Shown: piece after piece, positions 56,593 to 64,000 of the stretch
How positions within the stretch are numbered: position 1 is the first letter of the stretch
Layout: the number at the start of each line of letters is the position of its first letter
From: Phragmites australis
Lineage: Eukaryota > Streptophyta > Magnoliopsida > Poales > Poaceae
Length of the DNA: 64,000 nucleotides
Reading direction: 5' to 3'
NCBI RefSeq assembly: GCF_958298935.1
Contig: NC_084933.1
Coordinates: 25,196,334-25,260,333, forward strand
The notes under the pieces: generated by a model
What the model was told of the DNA's origin: nothing
The model's input: the letters and a program-made list of their open reading frames with translations, nothing else
Databases searched by the model: none
Made by a program: the position numbers and the translations under genes

Positions 56593-58395
56593 ACACCCCT
56601 TCGTGCTCTCTCTCTCTCTCTCTCTTCTCTCTACCCTCTCAACCCACTGCCCATGCACATGCAACCACGTGACTTTCTCTCTCACGCACGCGCATGGACG
56701 ACGTAGTGCACCCATGCCGTGGGAAATGAGGTGGGCACCGCCTCACCACCTCATCACCACGCTGCTCACCGACGACCGCACGACGTCACAAGCACCTCAT
56801 TGCCTCATTGCTCCCTCTCCCTCTATAAATAGAGCGCCCCAGCCTTTATCTCTCTCTATTTCTACATTTTTCCACCACCACAACGCCGCCTCCGCCACCA
56901 TTCCTGTCATTGTGACCTCGCTACCACAGTTTTGCCCCCCCCCCTCGTGAGCTGCCGAGGAGCACTAGGAAGACACCGTCGACCTCTTGCCACTCCACAT
57001 CAACCAAGAGCCCGATGAGAGCCCACCCATGATGGGAACCGAGCCACTCTGCCGGCCACCATCCAGCACATCACAGTTTTTGATCTCGGTGAGCTTCCCA
57101 TCCCCTCGCACAACCCTCCTAGATAACATATCGTCGCCCCCGTGCTTCTTTCCCCGCGTAGCCACGTGCAACCCCATGTTCTGCTCCGCCACCATGCAAT
57201 TTATCGCCGTTGGCGTGCTTATGCCTATGTGTGTGGTCCGACCTTCATGTCGAGTAGCCCAAGAAGCTCTAGGCCCCTTTTCCGTGCAAGTTGAGCACAT
57301 GTAGTTGAGGGGAGGTGCTGTCTAATTCTTCGCCATCGCCTCGACCCTCTCCGGCCACCGTCTGGCACCGCTCTAGCTCCAGGTCATCGTCGATAAGCCC
57401 TTAGCCGAGTTCCCCGTAGTGCATGGGCATCCGGCGTTAGTATCTAGTCAAGAAACCCTAGTTGAAACCCATTTCCTACGAGCTCGTCAGTGCGGCTCCA
57501 CCACGATTGCTCGCCATCGTTCCCCCCTTCGCCGCTTAGTTCAGCTGGCACGCTCGCATGTCGCATAGCCTACCCGAGCAGGTCGTCGCTTAGCTCGCGC
57601 ACCACTACCCTACCAGGCCAGCCTCAAACAATCGGGGCCATGCCCCAGCGAGTCGGCCCAGCTCTGCAGTCTGCTAAGCTAGCCAAACCTGAGCAGGCTA
57701 GCACTATGCATCCCAAGACCGATCCGACCCATCCTGACCCGGACTCGGCCCAATCATCTCAGTCCAATTGGGACCATTCATGTGGGTTCCACCGATCACT
57801 GTTTATGTGGGCCTAGACTACTGTTTAGTTGGTCCCACTCATGGACCCACTTATGAATAGTAGAATTTCATAATTTCTGATTTAATTTAGATTAAATCTT
57901 CTGAGAGTCATAACTTCTTCGTTTTGGTTCTAATTTTGGCGATTCTTTTGCCGAAATTCATTTAAATTTGTGATTTACCATTTTTCAGTGTGATATCCAT
58001 TATGACTCATTTGGATTTCCATTTGGTGTTAATTTGGTTCTTTTCTAGTATAGCTTGTTACTGATTATAGTCGCAATTGCAGAACCACTAGAATTATACT
58101 AGTGTTGTACGCGAAGCGTCAAAAACGAGGAAGATCCTAACTAGAACCAAGACTTCGAAGAAAACCTCGGAGAAGATAAGTTATAACTCCTTGATCATAT
58201 TAATCCTATGTGATCGGTGCACTATGCAGTACTGCTCAGTTCAACACTGTTTGACATTGTTCATGTACTGTTCTGCATTGTTTATTTTGAATATAACAAT
58301 GCATGTCACCATTGAGGGCTCAAATGGAATCCCCATGTCGTGTTGAAAGCTCTTTGCTTCCCCTCCATAGCTGAACTCCACCACCATTCGGCACT
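56593..58395 (+). other. Continuation of LTR-like DNA, no gene recognised
   Basis: It contains a CT microsatellite at about 56607-56626, a strong TATA box at 56824-56832 and a CT-rich leader-like stretch after it. The GC-rich region 56880-57830 has Pro/Ser-rich short frames without domains. The layout fits the promoter and transcribed part of a long gypsy LTR. Confidence 0.4.
56824..56832 (+). promoter_or_regulatory. TATA box in LTR-like DNA
   Basis: TATAAATAG within 'ctctataaatagagcgc', followed at about 30 bp by a CT-rich stretch suited to an initiator. It is probably a retrotransposon promoter, not that of a host gene. Confidence 0.55.
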
Positions 58396-60190
58396 GACGA
58401 CTAATCAAAGCTCGGTCAAACTACCGTTCCCCCAGGTCGATTTTGAATGAGCTCAAACATTTTGACTTGATCCAATGGGTCCTTGACCCACTGACCTAGA
58501 CTGTAGTTAGTGAACCCGGGTAAAAAAAGTGGGTATTTTGATTTTCAAGAAATTCTAGAAAATACCAAAATAAATATTAGTTATATTGATGAATTGACTA
58601 AAATAATATAAAATGCATAGAAAAACACCTAGACCTATGTCGGAGTATCGGGCGAGGGGGCGTCCTAAGATGGGACCCACAAGGCATACGATAGCCGACA
58701 TGAGACATTTTCTGACCCGTGGCCCATTGCGCGACCAGTTAGAGACTCGCATGACCAGAGCAAGGCTTGCGCGACCAGCCTCCTTACGATATTATACAAT
58801 TCCGCGACTAGTCTCCTTATGATATTGTGCGATCCAGCAACCAGTCCTTGTTAGTCACAGGGTCAATTCTAACCTAACCCGTCTAATCACATTTATTGTT
58901 GTCTACTTAAGTATTTTTATTCTCCTGACACCTCATCTCGTGAACAATGTCATGACTTGCGTAGTTGGGCATTGCCCCGTCCTGTAGCATCAAATGCTAC
59001 GAGATGAGGCTTTACGGCCCAACGTGGTGCCGCTCGACAAACAAGATAGTGTGTGCAGGATGGCCAAGCAAGTGGATGATTTTGCAGGTAGACTTGCGGA
59101 GCGCGGAGACGGGACAGTTTGATAGACGATCTTGTGGCACACAACGATGGGACATGGCAGGCGTCCAGGGTCCGCAAAGGAAGGCGTTCCACGGATGGGA
59201 CGGGCACGCGGAGCTCTCTAGCAAGTTAGTATCACCTAGTTATCCATAATGATGATCTAAGAATAAAATATTTATCTAGATATGGGTATGCTAAATGGGG
59301 TCTAGTTGTAAGTTCTTCTTTTCTCTAGTATATAAAGAGAGTAGGACTCGGTTTGTAGAGGGACTAAGAATAAGTCGTGAAAACTCATTTGTAACAAGGT
59401 TAAAAACACTTATAACAAAATACATATGATGTATGGATATTATCATTGGGAGGTTAGCACCTAAATAACTCATGTATTCTTGAGTTCATCACACACACAA
59501 ACACATATACACTGCAAGCGTTGTTCACGCGGTCCTCGACCGGTATATCCTGCAATTATTGTTAGAGATTAATCCTCGATAATCTAAAAAATAAAACTAA
59601 TTTTGTTGTGTTTGTATTACTATTATCTACATGCTAAAATTTGTGCATGCATGAAAGACAAATTAAAGCTCGATCAAACCAGCGTTCCCCCGATCGATTT
59701 TAAACGAGCTCAAATATTTTGACTCGGTTTAATGGGTCCTTGACCCACCAATCCAAACTGTAGCTAGGTGGATTCAAGTAAAAAATATTTTAGGATGTTT
59801 TGATTTTTGAGAAATTCTAAAAAATACTAAAAAAATATTAGTACTATTGGTAAATCGACTGAAATATCTAAAATGCATAAAAAATATCTAGAGCTAAAAA
59901 ATATGAAACTAAATTTATTAAATTTGTATTATTATCATCTATATGTTATGTGGATGCATAAAAGACCACTCAAAGCTCGATCAAACCGCTATTCCTCCGG
60001 GTCGATTTTGACCCAATTCAGTGGGTCCTGAACCCACCAATCTCAGATTGTAGTTAGGTGGATCCGGATAAAAAAATGTTTTAGGGTATTTTGATTTTCA
60101 AAAAAAATTCAAAGAATACATAAAAGAATATTAGTTGTGTTGATAAATCGATTGAAATACTCTAAATGCATAGAAAATTATCTAGACCTT
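58396..60190. repeat. Three copies of a 220-235 bp repeat
   Basis: Copies at 58396-58632, 59666-59893 and 59970-60187. All share 'aaagctcg(g/a)tcaaac', 'gtcgatttt', 'gggtcct(t/g)(g)acccac' and a closing 'aaatgcataga/aaaa'. Copies two and three are near-tandem with a unit of about 305 bp. The first is separated from the second by inserted DNA at about 58633-59583. Confidence 0.75.
58633..59583 (+). mobile_element. Probable LTR-like insertion in the repeat block
   Basis: This segment interrupts the 305-bp repeat between its first and second copies. It has a TATA box (59329-59337, TATATAAAG) and promoter-like downstream sequence, as in an LTR. The left edge reads TGTCGGAGTATCGG near 58637. The right edge and target duplication are not clear. 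Confidence 0.4.
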
Positions 60191-60739
60191 AAAAACATAT
60201 GAAACCAATTTTATTAAATTTGTATTACTGTCGTGTACATGTTAAACTTGTGTGTATGTATGAAAGTACTACTATTTTTTATGAATTTAAGTGAATGTGT
60301 TAAATATTGATAAATTCATAACTAAAGCCTAAGATGTCTAAAATTGATAGATCCAATTTTATTAATTCTTTTGTCATACTCTATAAAGAAAAACATAATT
60401 TATAATAATAAAATGCACAACGAACCTGGCATACCAAGTTAGATTTTAATCATGTGAGGCGTGCGTACCGAGGGCGAAATCCTGAAATCAGTCCCTCAAA
60501 AAGGATTGGCAAAATTGTCGTGAAGTGGTGTTGAATTATTAAATTACGGGGCACCCTTCTCCCGAAAAGCAATTGGCGGTCTATTTCGCTTCCGCGCGCG
60601 CCGCCCATTTCTCCCACTCCTCAGGCCGCCAAAATTTCCTCCTCCCCAATTCTCTCGTGCTCCCCAGTCCCCACCGCCGCCGCCGCCTCCACCGGCTTGC
60701 CTCGCCTCCTCCAAAACCCTAAACCCCCATCTGCAGCCG
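60191..60739. other. Region upstream of the SNF2-like locus
   Basis: AT-rich to about 60540, then GC- and CT-rich (60560-60720), like the 5' leader of a grass gene. It probably descends from the promoter of the CHR19-like gene. Confidence 0.35.
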
Positions 60740-63700
60740 CAGCCCCCAGGTGTAGCAGCAGGCTGCGGTCGCCGCCGTGGGGCTCGCCGACAGCGAGGAC
60801 GACGACTTCGACCTCGCAGACGATGACTTCGACATCCCCGCTTCGAGGACATCACGCCCGGGCCGCACCACTGGTCGCCGGTTGGTGACTGCTGCCATTG
60901 ACATCTCTGAGGAATAGGAAAACTTAGACCTAGCCGATGACGACTTCGACTACCAGGACCCAAGGCCTTCGCGGCCACGCCGCATCACTGGTCGCCACTT
61001 CGCGATTGGGGACGATGATGATGATAGTGACGGGCCTGTGGCTGCAGGGGTGGTGGACGGGGAGGATGATGATGGGATAGACTGGTCGGAGTTGGAGAAC
61101 GAGGACGGTGAAGACGAGAACTACAATGGGGTGAGAAGCGTCGACGTGGAGGAGCTCGAGGGGGATGCGGTGGGGATGGCGTTGCGCAAGTGCTCACGCA
61201 TCTCGGCAGATCTGCGCCAGGAGCTCTATGGCGCATCAGCTCGGAATTGTGAAAGCTATGCTGAGATAGACGCTTCGACTTGCCGGATTGTTACTCAGGT
61301 AACTTGTCTGGTACATGTAGTTTAAGGGTTTTGGATAACCGATGTTTTGATCCAATGGGATTTGGGAACACCGGAACAGGAAGATGTGAATGCTGCATGC
61401 ACAAGCAAGGAGTCAGGGTTCGAGCCGGTGTTGAAGCCGTATCAGCTCGTGGGAGTCAATTTCCTTCTCCTGTTGCATCCGAAAAGCATTGGTGGAGGTG
61501 AAGTTACTGTGCATTAAGCTGCTGAACTTGAGCATGCTCGCAACATTGTCTGTCAATGGGGTAGCCTTTGAATATTGTCAGTGAGGATCCTGCTATTTCT
61601 GCAGTCATTGCCTTTTGAAACAAGCAGTTCTGCATTTGTTAGGTTTTTTCATTGACGTGGATTGTGTGAGTAGCAATCAATATACATCAGATGAACATCA
61701 TTTTGATTGAAAACACTTTGCTAGTGCCATTTGGTTCTTTTAGAATGTTACAGCTGTAATTGATACTAGGGTGCATCACTATATATGTAGCTGTTGTAAC
61801 TGGTGAACAACTTGACAACTATCTTCCAAATGCCTGTGTTTACCTGCTAACTATCATGGAGTTCCATAGGGTACAAAAAATACCGCCCCGCTCCCAAAAC
61901 CACCACTACAAATACTTTGTCCTATCAGTTACTAAGAGTTACATATTGACATTAAATTTTATACCTTATTTTTCTGCAACAATTTTTTATTGACATTAAA
62001 TTTTAGGCAATACATAAATTTTAGACATATTTTTACTAGGAGCAACTATTATGACATTTCATGTTTGTCTCTTTTTTCTCCATATAGCAATTCTGGCTGA
62101 TGAAATGAGTCTTGGGAAGACAGTACAGGTAAGCAACCATGGTTGTTGCCTACCATGATGTCCTAAATTAGCGGAATCTAGGCAGTAGTTTCTTTAATGA
62201 AATGTCATAATAGTTACATGACTGTTGTATTGTGCCAACTACAGTCTACAGCATATTATGTTAGTTATGCTAGTTCATATTTGAAGTTTTCAACTGTTAA
62301 TGTGTTGAAATGTAGCATTGGCTGATTTATTTGTCTAAACATTTTGCTCACTGTGCACAGTTACCATAAAAACATTATCTGATTAATGTGATACACCTTA
62401 GTCTCCTAGAAGGCCAGAAAGCACCATTTGTAGGATGCCGCATACTTGAGTGCCAATTCATTTCTTAATGTTTGAAATTTGCTCTCATTCTTACAGGCTG
62501 TCACTTATCTTACTCTGTTGCGACATCTATATAACGACCCAGGTCCACATCTGATAGTTTGCCCAGCTTCCGTGTTGGAAAATTGGGAAAGAGAACTCAG
62601 GAAGTGGTGCCCTTCGTTTTCGATCATCATGTTTCATGGAGCTGGAAGGACTGTCTATTCAAAGGAGTTGAGCTCCTTAGGCAAAGCTGGTTGTCCAGCT
62701 CCATTTAATGTCCTTCTTGTTGGCTACTCACTTTTCGGAAGACGGAGGTGTGTAGTGACTCCTTTTGTGTGGCACAGCCGAATGTCATATTCAGAACAAT
62801 GAAAAGTAAGCTTGTTTTTTCAAACATTTAATGTAGTGCTCAACAAAAGGATGATCGCAAGGCTCTCAAAAGATGGCGATGGAGTTGTATTTTGATGGAT
62901 GAAGCACATGTTCTGAAAGATAAGGGTAGCTTCCGATGGAGAAACCTGATGGCTGTTGCCCAACATGCTCATCAAAGGCTAATGCTGACAGGAACTCCAC
63001 TCCAAAATGATTTGCATGTAAGTCTTTCTGATAAGTGTTTGCTTTATGGTAGTCCTTCAACAGGCATCAAATTACTCTTTAGTAAATACATAGTAGAAAA
63101 AACATCCACCTATGTGGCGGGGCAATTGATGGACATGACTTTCTAAAAGCATGAAAAACATATTGGTTAGGGGATAGTTTTGAATAATTTGCACAGTTGA
63201 CATGAAGCACACACCACCAATCCACCAGTGATTCAACTATGGATTTCTAACTACCACTGTTTTTTTGGAGAGTATAGCAGCACCATATTAAGCTATTCTC
63301 AAGATCATATGCCAAACAATTCCCACTGACACCAAATGTATGCTGTTCTAGACTTATAGACTTTTATATAAATACAAGTCATTCTACAACATCATGGGAC
63401 AATTATGTCATTTCTTTCTATCACACTCATTGGTCAAATGCTCACACTATCATCAATAAATGAGATTTATATCTCAACGCCTCTACCTTCTTAATATACT
63501 TAAGATAGGAACCACTAAAGTGCGGGAATGAATGAAGGCGCCATGATAGTTTTCTCTTACTCCTTAATTTGTGTGCTCAAAGCTATAATGACTTATATTT
63601 GGTATTGGGGTAGCATATAAAGTCCGTACTTGTGTCTGAATGCTATGCACTGTGCTTCATTTTTTTTAACATCGACAATACTGCTTACTGACATGACATA

Positions 63701-64000
63701 TTTAGTAACAGGTTTTTGATTATTTGAGAGCTTTCCACTAGCAGTTCTTTTGAATAGGCACTCTTGATGGTTAAAACTCTGTTTCATCTTAAATGACCGT
63801 GTATTGGAAACATCATTATATGCTCTTGGATTTAATATGGTCTGCAGGAGCTATGGTCATTGTTGGAGTTAATGATGCCTGATATATTGCCACTGGAGAT
63901 GTTGATCTGAAGAAGCTATTGAATGCAGAAGACCACGAGCTAATTTCACGTATAAAGTCTATTTTGGGGCCGTTTATTCTTAGATGTTTGAAGTCAGATG
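60740..64000 (+). pseudogene. CHR19: SNF2 ATPase of CHR19/SMARCAD1 type, apparently inactivated, 3' end outside window
   Basis: Exon-like blocks with proper splice sites: about 60770-61298, 61380-61497, 62088-62128, 62497-62747, 62837-63017, 63848-64000+. They encode an acidic N terminus, EPVLKPYQLVGVNFLLLLHP (SNF2 Q-motif region), ILADEMSLGKTVQ (Walker A), HLIVCPASVLENWERELRKW, LMDEAHVLKDKGS (DEAH box) and LMLTGTPLQNDLH. Defects: an in-frame TAG at 60915-60917; no start codon upstream in that frame; Walker A DEMGLGKT reads DEMSLGKT; one T appears missing near 63885, shifting the frame after MMPDI; and FILRRL reads FILRCL. Introns are kept, so this is a duplicated or decayed gene, not a processed copy. 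Family role: ATP-dependent chromatin remodelling. Confidence 0.8.

Noticed and set aside
56880..57830. Candidate gene downstream of the TATA box at 56824
   Set aside because: Frames are short and Pro/Ser-rich without domains or conserved splice structure; the setting is LTR-like DNA.

Overview
This is a window of plant nuclear DNA, almost certainly from a grass (Poaceae). The genes have many introns, very GC-rich first exons and AT-rich introns. Intergenic space is filled with grass-type repeats: Tourist and Stowaway MITEs, MULEs, gypsy LTRs, SINEs and a TRIM. The encoded proteins match grass gene families as I know them. I cannot name the species. I saw no bacterial, organellar or CRISPR-like content, and no new multi-gene system.

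Layout. 1-2150: repeats with one small inserted element. 2155-4545 (+): TANGO2/NRDE-family gene. 5.3-6.7 kb: short-period repeats. 8443-10392 (+): small HMG-box chromatin protein. 11372-21171 (-): 24-exon tomosyn/Lgl-like WD40 SNARE regulator with a likely GC-AG intron and retroposons in its introns. 23.7-24.4 kb (-): broken F-box/DUF295 gene. 25.15-25.71 kb: TRIM-like element. 26131-27399 (-): intronless AVT3-like vacuolar amino-acid transporter. 29.1-30.0 kb: RNase H-like fragment split by a SINE with a perfect 17-bp target duplication. 30.3-34.3 kb: two MULE-like elements. 34.8-36.5 kb: solo LTR. 36.6-40.2 kb: LTR retrotransposon carrying a piece of a RAV-type AP2 domain. 40287-42518 (-): bHLH transcription factor. 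45.3-45.85 kb: Tourist-like MITE. 49988-50359 (-): small lysine-rich FAM32A/DUF1754-like protein. 50.6-54.1 kb: MULE transposase remains joined to the 3' end of a gypsy element with a 1.4-kb LTR. 54.1-60.3 kb: further LTR-like and tandem-repeat DNA. 60.7-64.0 kb (+): SNF2 ATPase of the CHR19/SMARCAD1 type that looks inactivated and runs off the window.

The apparently intact genes (TANGO2, HMGB, tomosyn, AVT3-like, bHLH, FAM32A-like) are unrelated housekeeping or regulatory genes and are not a functional cluster. The most interesting material is the record of insertions: several elements have target duplications readable directly from the bases. There are also host-gene fragments inside mobile DNA and two decaying genes. 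Exon boundaries were set by hand from GT/AG sites and reading-frame continuity. No alignment or database search was run.
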